Shown here piece by piece: positions 28,259-36,546 of a stretch of 64,000 nt of DNA. The translations under genes were made by a program, and so were the position numbers. The notes beneath the pieces are model-generated. The model saw nothing but the letters and a program-made list of their open reading frames with translations, made no database searches and was not told the DNA's origin. The stretch covers positions 179,673 through 243,672 of the forward strand of contig NZ_VTKZ01000003.1 in the NCBI RefSeq assembly GCF_020514115.1. The letters are read 5' to 3'. The first letter of the stretch is position 1. Each line of letters begins with the position of its first letter. This DNA comes from Synechococcus sp. MU1642. GTDB taxonomy: Bacteria; Cyanobacteriota; Cyanobacteriia; PCC-6307; Cyanobiaceae.

Positions 28259-28975
28259 CTAGCTGAAACGTTTGGCCAGTGCGATTGGATCCAGAACGGT
28301 GATTTTCTTGCGGTCAATCTGAACTAGACCGGATTGACGCAAGTCTCCCAGCAGACGTGTGATTGTGACGCGTGTTGAGCCAATCGCTTCGGCGATGGCT
28401 TGATGGGATAGGCGCAGGTCGATGGTGATGCCCAGCTCATCCGCCACTCCGAAATCCCTGCATAGCACCAGCAAGAAGCTCACCAGCCGCGAAGACATGT
28501 CCCTGTGGGTCAGGGTTTCAATCATCGTTTCGGTCTGCAGAATCCGGCTGGAAAGACCCTGCAGCAAGCGGAGCCCAACGCTGGTGTCGGCTTCGATGGC
28601 GGCCTTCACGGAGGTCGCCGGTGCCGTCACCATTTCGACGCGAGTGAAGGCCACAGCATGGTAGAAACGATCGGATCTTTGACCGGTCAGCAGCGACAGC
28701 ACTCCGAAAAGGCTGTTCTCGCGGAGCAGGGCGACGGTGATCTCTTCCCCCGATTCGTAGACGCGGGATAAACGCACGGCTCCCCGGCGGATCAGATATA
28801 CCCGTTCTGCGGGATCTCCGGGAAAGAAGATGGTCTTGTTGCGGTCTACCAGTTCACTGCTGGCGCCATCGAGATCCCGGATGATCTCCAGGAGAGAACG
28901 GTTGGCCGGTTCTGCGCTGGGAGATGGAGCCACCATCTGCGGGGCGTATCGGCTGAAACCTCGGCTACTGGTCAT
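28259..28975 (-). CDS. ntcA: Global nitrogen regulator NtcA
   Basis: NtcA is the CRP-family activator that senses 2-oxoglutarate and controls nitrogen assimilation in cyanobacteria. The cyclic-nucleotide-binding-like domain contains [19 protein letters not shown] and [19 protein letters not shown], and the recognition helix is in [20 protein letters not shown] near the C-terminus. I choose ATG 28975 ([13 protein letters not shown], 238 residues): an upstream ATG at 29023 would lie before the predicted -10 box at 28996-29001, so it cannot be in the mRNA from that promoter. GGGGG just upstream serves as a ribosome site. Confidence 0.97.
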   Translation of the reverse strand: MTSSRGFSRYAPQMVAPSPSAEPANRSLLEIIRDLDGASSELVDRNKTIFFPGDPAERVYLIRRGAVRLSRVYESGEEITVALLRENSLFGVLSLLTGQRSDRFYHAVAFTRVEMVTAPATSVKAAIEADTSVGLRLLQGLSSRILQTETMIETLTHRDMSSRLVSFLLVLCRDFGVADELGITIDLRLSHQAIAEAIGSTRVTITRLLGDLRQSGLVQIDRKKITVLDPIALAKRFS

Positions 28976-28995
28976 GACAACCCCCTGATGAAGCG

Positions 28996-29037
28996 AAGTT
29001 ACGGAGCTGGCGGTGGCCGCCATGTAGCGGTTATTAC
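28996..29037 (-). promoter_or_regulatory. NtcA-activated promoter of ntcA (autoregulation)
   Basis: On the minus strand a perfect GTA-N8-TAC box (29024-29037) is followed after exactly 22 bp by TAACTT (28996-29001), a TAN3T -10 element. This is the canonical class II NtcA-activated promoter layout. The box also overlaps the rph stop codon (29034-29036). It strongly suggests that ntcA activates its own transcription. Confidence 0.88.
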
Positions 29038-29777
29038 GTAACGCTGCTGTGGTCGTTGAAGGCCTGGCGTTGCGCCTGCATCAGGGATGACAATCCCGGC
29101 TCCGCTAAATCCAGCAGCTCATTGAGTTGGCTGCGGCTGAAGGGCGCTCCCTCAGCAGTTCCTTGGATTTCCAACAGACGTCCATCCCCGGCCTGCACAA
29201 CATTTAGGTCCACCTGAGCTCGGCTGTCTTCGCTGTAGTTCAGATCCAGTAAGGCCTGGCCATCCACCAAGCCGACGGACACGGCCGCCACCTGGTCGAC
29301 CAGGGGCGATTGCTCTAGGACTCCTTGTTCCACCAGTGATCGGCAGGCCTGCTCCAGGGCGAGCCAAGCCCCGGTGATCGAGGCCGTCCGGGTGCCGGCG
29401 TCCGCTTGGATCACGTCGCAGTCGATCAGCAAGGTGCGCTCACCAAGGCGCTCCATATCGATCACGGCGCGCAGGCTGCGGCCGATCAATCGCTGAATCT
29501 CCTGGGTGCGACCCGAGAGTTTCATTAGCTCCCGTGATTGCCGCTGTGGGGTGGATCCGGGCAGCAGCCGGTATTCGGCGCTGAGCCATCCCAACCCTTC
29601 CCCCTTGCGCCAGCGGGGAACCTTGTCCTCCAAGCAGACGCTGCAGAGCACAGCGGTTCGGCCGGTGTGAACCACAAGGGAGCTCAAGGCAAACCCCATG
29701 GGATTCCATGTCACCGAGAACGGTCGCAACTGTTGCGGGCGACGGCCATCAGCGCGGTGTTCAGGGGATTGGCTCAT
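29034..29777 (-). CDS. rph: Ribonuclease PH
   Basis: RNase PH trims tRNA 3' ends phosphorolytically. The 247-residue chain starts at ATG 29777 ([20 protein letters not shown]) and shows [16 protein letters not shown], the [19 protein letters not shown] helix, the [19 protein letters not shown] phosphate-binding region and the C-terminal [15 protein letters not shown] longer open frame reaches 29831 but without family similarity. Its stop codon lies inside the NtcA box that drives the downstream ntcA gene. Confidence 0.96.
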   Translation of the reverse strand: MSQSPEHRADGRRPQQLRPFSVTWNPMGFALSSLVVHTGRTAVLCSVCLEDKVPRWRKGEGLGWLSAEYRLLPGSTPQRQSRELMKLSGRTQEIQRLIGRSLRAVIDMERLGERTLLIDCDVIQADAGTRTASITGAWLALEQACRSLVEQGVLEQSPLVDQVAAVSVGLVDGQALLDLNYSEDSRAQVDLNVVQAGDGRLLEIQGTAEGAPFSRSQLNELLDLAEPGLSSLMQAQRQAFNDHSSVT

Positions 29778-29919
29778 CAGTGGTGTGCAGTTCCTCAAGC
29801 CTCGCAGGCGGTTGGTTCTCGCCCTGTCCAAACACCATGGGTGGTGTCAATCCTCTTGTTGAATGTGATCTCGCCGCTAGATTCAAGTTCTCGCCGGGTT
29901 CCCCCGGACAGATGCTTAC

Positions 29920-30522
29920 GTGATGACCACAAGCCTCGCCGACCCCCAAGCCTTCCAGAACCTCCTGGATCGGGATCAGCAGGCTTTGCAGCGGGCGGGC
30001 CTCAGGCCCTTGCCTCCTCTCTCTGATCCGCCACCCCTACATCTGGTGGCTCCAGAAGGGCAGCTGCAAGTTCATACAGCGCCCTACCGAGGCAGCTTCG
30101 CCAATGTTCTGAGTCAAGCCATGCGTGCTGCCGGCTTGGGTAGTCGTGTTCTGATCAGTCAGTTCCTCAAAGGGGGCGTTCAGCAGGGACCGGCCGGACG
30201 GGTGCAGCTTTGTGGAGGCCTTGTCTGGCTGCGGCCAGAAGTGCCCCTCTGCCTCTCCTCGCCGGGCCATCCCGGTGGAGCGGAGGCGGTGGCTGCGGTT
30301 TGGTCCATCTGCAGCCAGCATCTGATCCAGGGAGATCTCGACCAGCTGGTTTTGGATGAAATCGGCCTTGCAGTGGCCTTCGGATACCTGGATGAAGCGG
30401 ACGTTATTGCAGCCCTTGAGCAGCGGCCCGCTTCGATGGATGTGATCATCACTGGACCTGCAATCCCCGCCGGCGTGGTGGAGATGGCAGATCAAGTCAC
30501 GGAGTTGCGCCGAGGTTTCTGA
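29920..30522 (+). CDS. CobO/BtuR-like protein with a degenerate P-loop
   Basis: A 200-residue relative of cob(I)yrinic acid a,c-diamide adenosyltransferase. The second half is well conserved: LVLDEIGLAVAFGYLDE and a closing MDVIITGPAIPAGVVEMADQ. The first half keeps the fold (LQVHTAPYRGSFANVLSQA; SRVLISQFLKGG) but the Walker A site, normally GNGKGKTT in this family, reads APYRGSFAN and lacks the lysine and threonine that bind ATP phosphates. It may therefore be a non-catalytic or altered paralogue rather than the B12 adenosyltransferase. Its stop overlaps the dcd start by 1 bp. Confidence 0.78.
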   Translation: MMTTSLADPQAFQNLLDRDQQALQRAGLRPLPPLSDPPPLHLVAPEGQLQVHTAPYRGSFANVLSQAMRAAGLGSRVLISQFLKGGVQQGPAGRVQLCGGLVWLRPEVPLCLSSPGHPGGAEAVAAVWSICSQHLIQGDLDQLVLDEIGLAVAFGYLDEADVIAALEQRPASMDVIITGPAIPAGVVEMADQVTELRRGF

Positions 30523-31115
30523 TGCTCAAGTGCGATCGCTGGATCACTGAACAGGCTGGGCAGGGAATGATCGAGCCATTCCAGAGGGGTTTGGTCCGTC
30601 ATCTTGAGCCGGAACAGAAGCTGCGACCGGTACTGAGTTTCGGTTGCTCGTCCTACGGCTACGACCTGCGCCTGTCTTCTCAGGAATTTCTGATCTTCCG
30701 GCATGTTCCTGGCACGGTGATGAACCCCAAGCGGTTCAACCCGGCCAACCTCGAGCCCACCCCCCTTCATGAGGATGAAGACGGGCGCTACTTCATTCTT
30801 CCGGCGCATTCTTACGGCCTCGGTGTGGCGTTAGAGAAGCTGCGGGTTCCCCCCAACATCACAGTGATCTGTTTGGGCAAGAGCACCTATGCCCGACTTG
30901 GAATCATCGTGAACACCACCCCTGCTGAAGCGAGCTGGGAGGGTCACCTCACCCTTGAATTCAGCAACAGTTCCGGCGCTGACTGCCGGATTTATGCCGA
31001 TGAAGGCATCTGTCAGCTGCTGTTTTTCGAGGGTGATCCCTGCTCGACCACCTACAGCGATCGACAAGGCAAGTACCAGCACCAGCCCGAGAGAGTGACG
31101 CTGGCTAAGGTCTAG
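30522..31115 (+). CDS. dcd: dCTP deaminase
   Basis: Dcd deaminates dCTP to dUTP, supplying dUMP for thymidylate synthesis. The 197-residue chain has RPVLSFGCSSYGYDLRLS near the N-terminus, the catalytic loop GKSTYARLGIIVNTTPAEA and SWEGHLTLEFSNSS followed by EGICQLLFF. All family blocks are intact. The start overlaps the stop of the CobO-like gene, and the flavin-dependent thymidylate synthase lies just downstream on the opposite strand, placing two steps of dTMP supply side by side. Confidence 0.94.
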   Translation: MLKCDRWITEQAGQGMIEPFQRGLVRHLEPEQKLRPVLSFGCSSYGYDLRLSSQEFLIFRHVPGTVMNPKRFNPANLEPTPLHEDEDGRYFILPAHSYGLGVALEKLRVPPNITVICLGKSTYARLGIIVNTTPAEASWEGHLTLEFSNSSGADCRIYADEGICQLLFFEGDPCSTTYSDRQGKYQHQPERVTLAKV

Positions 31116-31126
31116 ATCTCTATTGA

Positions 31127-31882
31127 TTAGGGTGCTAAACGAGCCCGGTGCAGCCTGCTTTTTTCGTACCAGGCTGCGAATTCAGGGGCCCACTCCATCA
31201 TGTGGGGCCACATCAGATCGCAGAGCTGGCGGATCTCCAACTGGGCATCAAGCTTGGCCCGCAGATCCATGAAGTGCAGGAACGCCCGCAGGCTGAAGCT
31301 CACCACAAAGTGCTGGCGGTAGTCGAAGGGAAGGATGCCGCGGGCATGCTCTTCGGAGAAGCCGGCCTTGAGCAGATCCCTGTAGCGCTCGGCAGCGCTT
31401 CGGCACAGATCGAGGTCCTTTTCACGTAGCTCTTCGGTGTAGGCGTATTTCTTGCCTTGCCGATCGCTGTACTCGCCGACAGGCCGCAGATAAAACACTT
31501 CTTCTAGGTCCAGGGCTCCATCCGCTGCACGGCAGATGCGTTCACCGGTGTAACGCATCGATTGCACATCGAAGCTCACCCCAACCCGATGGGTGCGGGC
31601 CTGCTGCATCACCGAGTGCGGGAACCAGCCCACGTTCAGCACGATCTGCGCATGCTCCATCGGGCCGTAGTGGCCGCGTTCTCCAGACAGCAGACGTTTT
31701 ACACAGATCTCTCCAGCTCGCTGCTCATCGGGCCAGTTGGCACGATCTCCTGCCACGAACCCTTCGCTGTAGTCCTGATGCATGGCGGCATACACGCATT
31801 GCTGCGGGTTCGGCGTAGCTGCGATCAGATCGACCCGAAAGCGGTCCATGGGGGCGTCAGAGTGACGAGTTGTGGTGATCAT
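31127..31882 (-). CDS. thyX: Flavin-dependent thymidylate synthase
   Basis: ThyX makes dTMP from dUMP using FAD and methylene-tetrahydrofolate. The signature region reads ARTHRVGVSFDVQSMRYTGE (~85-103), a variant of the usual RHR-X7-S pattern with Thr in place of the first Arg. Flanking blocks FVAGDRANWPDEQR and RGILPFDYRQHFVVSFSLRA fit the family. ATG 31882 gives 251 residues; a TTG at 31897 would add five and overlap the upstream thioredoxin gene. Together with dcd it covers dTMP supply. Confidence 0.92.
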   Translation of the reverse strand: MITTTRHSDAPMDRFRVDLIAATPNPQQCVYAAMHQDYSEGFVAGDRANWPDEQRAGEICVKRLLSGERGHYGPMEHAQIVLNVGWFPHSVMQQARTHRVGVSFDVQSMRYTGERICRAADGALDLEEVFYLRPVGEYSDRQGKKYAYTEELREKDLDLCRSAAERYRDLLKAGFSEEHARGILPFDYRQHFVVSFSLRAFLHFMDLRAKLDAQLEIRQLCDLMWPHMMEWAPEFAAWYEKSRLHRARLAP

Positions 31883-31893
31883 GGCGAGGCGTG

Positions 31894-32469
31894 TCAACCA
31901 TGGCTGCGGGGCCCGGCGGTGGATTGGCTCGATGCTCCAGCCAATGTGTTGTCAGCGGAGGTGGAGGTTGGCAGCTGGCTGACGGTGCCGACGCCTGGCA
32001 GAGCGGGCAGCGGCTCATCCTCAAGCAGTGCTGTGGTGATCAGCTGGAGTTCCTCAGGGCTGCGCAGACCAAGGGATCGCCCCCTCGGCTCTCCTTCAGC
32101 GTTAAACAGATTCAGCTGAGGGATGCCGTTGACGTCGTAGCTATCAACGAGATCTTGCCAACGGGGGTTGTCGACGTTTACCAGAACAACATCGAGTCGA
32201 TCCCGCGATTTCTTCTCCAACTCCAGCATCGAGGGCGCCATCTCCCTGCAGACCTGGCACCAATCGGCGTAGAACTCGATCAGCGTTGGGCGTCCATTCG
32301 TAAACGCCGTTTGCGGGTCGAGGGATCGTCTCGCCAGCTGCTCCATCGGGCTTTCGCTCTGAATGCCGCCGCGCAGGATGACTAAGCCAAATGCCAGAGC
32401 CACCGCGATAATCACCAGCACCCATCGCTGTGCCGTGCCCAGGGGCGAAGACTCCGGGGTGCCTGTCAT
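31894..32469 (-). CDS. txlA: TxlA/HCF164-like membrane-anchored thioredoxin
   Basis: A 191-residue thioredoxin-fold protein anchored by an N-terminal span (WVLVIIAVALAFGLVIL, residues 16-32). The redox site WCQVC is at residues 70-74, in FYADWCQVCREMAP, followed by VVLVNVDNPRWQDLVDSYDV and a cis-Pro loop NGIPQLNLF. This matches TxlA/HCF164, which deliver reductant across the thylakoid membrane for cytochrome assembly. The C-terminal ~45 residues are Ser/Thr-rich and probably disordered. It is upstream of thyX on the same strand. Confidence 0.88.
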   Translation of the reverse strand: MTGTPESSPLGTAQRWVLVIIAVALAFGLVILRGGIQSESPMEQLARRSLDPQTAFTNGRPTLIEFYADWCQVCREMAPSMLELEKKSRDRLDVVLVNVDNPRWQDLVDSYDVNGIPQLNLFNAEGEPRGRSLGLRSPEELQLITTALLEDEPLPALPGVGTVSQLPTSTSADNTLAGASSQSTAGPRSHG

Positions 32470-32532
32470 CGCACTTCAACCGCAGCGATCACTCTGGCAG
32501 CTCCTTCGAAAGGCCGCCGCTAACTTGAATGC

Positions 32533-33036
32533 ATGCCAATTGTGCGACTGCTGAGCCTTCCGGTTCGGGCGCCGTTGCTGACGGTGCTGTTTTTCGTTGC
32601 GGTTTTGCTCGGCAACCATTGGCAGATTGTTCAGCCCACCTTCACGTCTCTTTACGGCGTGAGTGCGGTCTGGTTCTGGTGTTTCGTGCTGCTGCAGACC
32701 CAGGTGGTGGTCGTCTTCTGCACGATGCCGGATCTGCTGTTGCGACAGGTGTCGTTGCTCATGGCATCAAGCCGGGTGATGACGTTGGTTGTCACGCTGC
32801 TGGTGGTGATCACCGGTGGCATCTACCTGTTGAAGCTCAATGTGCTAACCGACGTGCTCATCCTGGCTTCAACCTTGTTGTTGGCCCGGCTTGATCTCAT
32901 TCGGATCGGGGTGCTGCCCGCTGCTGGGATCTGCCTGGTTTTGATGAGTTTGATCGTGATCGCTGGCATCGTCGCCGGCACGCTGCTGCCGCACCCCAGC
33001 ATCAGCCTCTCCGCAGAAGGATTGATTGCCGCCTAG
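32533..33036 (+). CDS. Hypothetical multi-span membrane protein
   Basis: A 167-residue, very hydrophobic protein with four or five spans: residues ~14-28, ~43-64, ~82-103, ~106-122 and ~127-149. No named family is recognised. It begins MPIVRLLSLPVRAPLLTVLF, with a few positive residues consistent with a cytoplasmic N-terminus. Its final 168 bp lie antisense to the 3' end of the transglycosylase gene at 32869-35034, which is a long overlap for this compact genome. Coding is supported by the consistent hydrophobic pattern and the good spacing from the divergent txlA gene. Confidence 0.68.
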   Translation: MPIVRLLSLPVRAPLLTVLFFVAVLLGNHWQIVQPTFTSLYGVSAVWFWCFVLLQTQVVVVFCTMPDLLLRQVSLLMASSRVMTLVVTLLVVITGGIYLLKLNVLTDVLILASTLLLARLDLIRIGVLPAAGICLVLMSLIVIAGIVAGTLLPHPSISLSAEGLIAA

Positions 33037-35034
33037 ATAACCAAGCAAATTATCGAGCACTTTCTTAGCGTAGAAGCGTGTTTCCGGGTAGGGGATGCGT
33101 TCCACCCACAGCGCGTCGTCGTCCGCATCCGTGGGTTGCGTCCAAGCCGCCACAGCACCTGGCCCGGCGTTGTAGCTGGCAATGCTGCGAAAGGGGTCGT
33201 TTTCCCATTGCTCCAGCAATTGGTTGAGGTAGCGCGCGCCCAGTTTGAAGTTGTTGGCGGGATCCTTCAGCATCGGCGTACTGGTGGGTATGCCAGCCAT
33301 CTCTGTGGCCGTGGAAGGCAGCAATTGCATCACGCCAACGGCCCCGGCAGGGGAGACGACTCCAGGTGCGAAGCGAGACTCCTGTTTGGCGATTGCTCGC
33401 AGCAAATTGGCTTGAAGGCTTTCTTGCTTGGCCGCTGTCTTTATCTCGGCTTCGAAGAGGCGAGGGAATTGGCTGCGATGGAGAAGACTGCGTTGCTGGC
33501 AGCTCGGATCACGCCAGCGGAGGCTGAGCCGCCAGAGCTGATCCAGTCCCATCCAGGTGTCCCCGACGGCCAGGCGCAGCCTGCCCTCGACGAGACGTTC
33601 CTCGGGTGGCGGCGGGATCGCAGGATCTCTAAGTGCCTGCCAGGCCTCCCAGGCGGCGTGCACCTGGCTCAGGCGCCAGAGCTCGTTCACCAGGCTGTGA
33701 TGGCTGTTGAGCGGTTGCCAGGTTGGTGACTCTTGCTGCGGGTCTGGGGATCGCAAATCCAGGGGCTCGGCCAGGCCCAGCTGCTCCATGGCACGCCATC
33801 GGTAGTAGCCCCCTGGGAAGACCCTGATCAGGCGGCGCCACGTGCGTTTCGCCTCTGCCACATCACCGAGTTCCTGATAGCTGCGCCCCAGCCAGAACAG
33901 CCGCCGCGCTTCCAACGGAGGAGGCAGGGGCCCATCCTCTTGGTTGCGTTGCAGCAGTTCGCGGACACGGTTCCAATCCCCAGCGAGAAAGGCCTCGCGG
34001 GCCAGGTCCCATTGGAGTTGCCATATGTCGGGGTCGTTGGGCCATCGGCTCAGGGCGGTATCCGCCCCATCGCCATCGGCGAGTCGCACGCGGGCCGCGG
34101 TAACAGCGGCTGAGCGTTCCTCAAGGGCAGCCGGTAGACGATCCAGAACACCAGGGTCGGGATAGAGCGGTTCGCTCAAGATCCGCGCCGCTTCAAGGCT
34201 GGCGGGGTGGTTTGGATGGGTCTGCGCCAGCGTTAGAAGTTGAGCAGTGCCCGTGTCAGGGTCGCCATTCAGCAGCCGTGAACGACCGATGGCCAACTGG
34301 GTCTCGGGGGCAGCATCGAGCTCTTGAAGGCAGGTCAGTGCGGTATCGGCATGGCCTCGTTTTGCCAGTGCTTGCGCCAAGGTTTGGCGTTGTTCGGGCT
34401 GCGGTGCCTGCGCCCCTTTCGCTTGGCAGGCTTCAAGCATCAGCTCCAGGGCGCCGGCTCGGTTCGCATCCCAACGGGCCAGGTGCAGGGCGCCTCGATG
34501 GTTCTCCAGCGCTTCGTACCCATCCCCAGCCGCCATGGTCAGTGCTGCTGGGTGGGCCGGGTGCTGCTGGAGCAGCTGCCCATGAAGGATGGGGTTGTTG
34601 TTGCCAAGCGCCAACCGAGCCCAGGCGGAGCCGGGCGCTTCGGGAAAGCGATCCAACAGGAGCTGCCAGGTCTGAGCGGCTTTCGATGTCTTGCCTTGGG
34701 TGGCGGCGGTGAGGGCTGCCCGTTCGAGCACCACGGCTGCCATCGGATTGCGCCCCCAGCCTTGGCCATGGAGCAGTTCCTGTGCCCCATCCCTGGCCAC
34801 CATCAACAAGGCGGCTTCGCGACGGGTCTGTGGATCGATGGCCCAGCGATAGTGCTGCCACAGCTTTGTCTGTGAGATCTGAGGTGTGAGGCGCTGCTGC
34901 TGTCTTTTCAGCAGTTGCTGCCCGCCCCAAGCAGTCAACCCACTTAGACAAGCAACGGACAGCAGCAGCAGCGTTCCTATTCGCGGCCTTTCCTGCACAC
35001 CCAACTTGGAGCTGGTTGCATTCTGATGCTCCAA
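32869..35034 (-). CDS. slt: Soluble lytic murein transglycosylase
   Basis: An exported peptidoglycan-cleaving enzyme. A signal anchor lies at residues ~19-37 (IGTLLLLSVACLSGLTAWGG), a long alpha-solenoid of helical repeats fills ~60-530, and the goose-type lysozyme domain has the catalytic Glu in AIAKQESRFAPGVVSPAGAV and the motif SYNAGPGAVAAW. The TTG at 35034 is the first start; a GTG at 34998 is an alternative. The enzyme domain ends near residue 668 at NLLGYLGG; the last ~50 residues are polar, low-complexity and antisense to the neighbouring membrane-protein gene, as if a stop codon had been lost. Confidence 0.88.
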   Translation of the reverse strand: MEHQNATSSKLGVQERPRIGTLLLLSVACLSGLTAWGGQQLLKRQQQRLTPQISQTKLWQHYRWAIDPQTRREAALLMVARDGAQELLHGQGWGRNPMAAVVLERAALTAATQGKTSKAAQTWQLLLDRFPEAPGSAWARLALGNNNPILHGQLLQQHPAHPAALTMAAGDGYEALENHRGALHLARWDANRAGALELMLEACQAKGAQAPQPEQRQTLAQALAKRGHADTALTCLQELDAAPETQLAIGRSRLLNGDPDTGTAQLLTLAQTHPNHPASLEAARILSEPLYPDPGVLDRLPAALEERSAAVTAARVRLADGDGADTALSRWPNDPDIWQLQWDLAREAFLAGDWNRVRELLQRNQEDGPLPPPLEARRLFWLGRSYQELGDVAEAKRTWRRLIRVFPGGYYRWRAMEQLGLAEPLDLRSPDPQQESPTWQPLNSHHSLVNELWRLSQVHAAWEAWQALRDPAIPPPPEERLVEGRLRLAVGDTWMGLDQLWRLSLRWRDPSCQQRSLLHRSQFPRLFEAEIKTAAKQESLQANLLRAIAKQESRFAPGVVSPAGAVGVMQLLPSTATEMAGIPTSTPMLKDPANNFKLGARYLNQLLEQWENDPFRSIASYNAGPGAVAAWTQPTDADDDALWVERIPYPETRFYAKKVLDNLLGYLGGNQSFCGEADAGVRQQRAGDDASDHDQTHQNQADPSSGQHPDPNEIKPGQQQG

Positions 35035-35151
35035 AAACAGTTGGCGAGCCTTTGATCAGCTGAGGGCCGTGGAGGGCAGAGTTGCACCTGTCACGTCCCT
35101 GGGAATCACCGTCAGAGGTGCTTCCTATGGTGCTGTCCACGATTGAGACCC

Positions 35152-36546
35152 ATGGTTCAAAAGGCGTGTTCCCCGATCGGCCCCGCTCTCGGTGACGCTG
35201 CGCCAGGTTTTGGAACCGATGGGATCCGTGGGCTCGCCGGCACCGTTCTCACCCCCGCCTTGTGTCTTCAGGTGGGCTATTGGGTTGGCAGGGTTCTGCA
35301 GGTGGAGGGCCCTGTTCTGATCGGGATGGACTCCCGGACCAGCGGCAGCATGGTGGTGTCTGCCCTGACTGCCGGTTTAACGGCGGCCGGTCGTGATGTG
35401 TGGACCCTTGGTCTTTGTCCGACGCCCGCGGTTCCTTTGTTGATCCGCCAGCTGGGGGCTGCTGGTGGCCTGATGGTGTCTGCGAGCCACAACCCTCCTG
35501 CCGACAACGGCATCAAAGTGTTTGGGGCCGACGGAGCAAAACTCAGCGCCCTACGTCAGGCCCAGGTGGAAGCCGGTCTAAAGGGGCAGACGTCAATAGC
35601 TGAGCAAGGAGAGTTCCGCTGCGGTGTGGCGCGCTCCAGCGCCGATCTCCTTGATGGCTACGCGGAGGTGTTGCAGCAATCGGTGGCTGAACGGCGACTG
35701 GACGGCGTTCCCATCGTTTTGGACCTTTGCTGGGGATCAGCGACAGCCTGTGGTGCGGATGCTTTCCGTGCCTTGGGGGCTGATCTCACCGTGCTCCATG
35801 GGGAACCCGATGGCTCCCGCATCAACGTGGCTTGCGGGTCAACCCATCTGGAACCGCTGCAGCGGGCTGTGATCGAGCGCGGCGCGGCGATGGGCTTTGC
35901 CTTTGACGGTGATGCTGACCGGATGCTGGCGGTTGATAGCCGCGGTCGCATCATCGATGGGGATCATGTGCTTTTCCTGTGGGGATCCGTGCTGCAGGAG
36001 CAGCAGGCGCTCCCCGAGCAGCGTCTCGTGGCCACCGTGATGTCGAACCTCGGCTTTGAGCGGGCTTGGCAGCAGAGGGACGGCATCCTTGATCGCACTC
36101 CGGTGGGAGATCAGCATGTCCATGCCGCGATGGTGGCCAGTGGCGCGGCCCTCGGTGGAGAACAATCCGGCCACATCCTCTCGGCCTCCCATGGGCTATG
36201 CGGCGATGGTGTTCTGACCGCTGTCCAGCTGGCCACCTTGTGCCATGCCCAAGGCATCAGCCTCAGCGATTGGTTGGACCGCAGTTTTCAGGCCTACCCC
36301 CAGAAATTGGTCAATGTGCGGGTGATAGACCGTTCACGTCGCAAGAACTGGACCGCGTGTACTGCTCTCACCGACGCAATTACTTCCGCTGAGCAGTCGA
36401 TGGGCGAGACCGGTCGCATCCTGGTGCGCGCCAGCGGCACGGAGCCTGTGCTGCGGGTGATGGTGGAAGCCGAGCAGTCCGATGCTGTTGAGCATTGGAC
36501 AGGGCATCTGGCCGCCGTTGCCGAGCAACATCTCAACGTGGCCTGA
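35152..36546 (+). CDS. glmM: Phosphoglucosamine mutase
   Basis: GlmM converts glucosamine-6-phosphate to glucosamine-1-phosphate for peptidoglycan and lipopolysaccharide. ATG 35152 gives 464 residues with FGTDGIRGLAGT at the N-terminus, the phosphoserine loop MVSASHNPPADNGIKVFG (~105-122), the metal loop FDGDADRMLAVD (~250) and GGEQSGHIL (~332), then RASGTEPVLRVMVE at the phosphate-binding end. A TTG at 35143 would add three residues. The 3' end overlaps a convergent GlcNAc-kinase-like gene by 14 bp. Confidence 0.95.
   Translation: MVQKACSPIGPALGDAAPGFGTDGIRGLAGTVLTPALCLQVGYWVGRVLQVEGPVLIGMDSRTSGSMVVSALTAGLTAAGRDVWTLGLCPTPAVPLLIRQLGAAGGLMVSASHNPPADNGIKVFGADGAKLSALRQAQVEAGLKGQTSIAEQGEFRCGVARSSADLLDGYAEVLQQSVAERRLDGVPIVLDLCWGSATACGADAFRALGADLTVLHGEPDGSRINVACGSTHLEPLQRAVIERGAAMGFAFDGDADRMLAVDSRGRIIDGDHVLFLWGSVLQEQQALPEQRLVATVMSNLGFERAWQQRDGILDRTPVGDQHVHAAMVASGAALGGEQSGHILSASHGLCGDGVLTAVQLATLCHAQGISLSDWLDRSFQAYPQKLVNVRVIDRSRRKNWTACTALTDAITSAEQSMGETGRILVRASGTEPVLRVMVEAEQSDAVEHWTGHLAAVAEQHLNVA

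Noticed and set aside
28976..29023. Longer NtcA start at ATG 29023
   Set aside because: It lies upstream of the predicted -10 box and would not be in the transcript from the autoregulated promoter.
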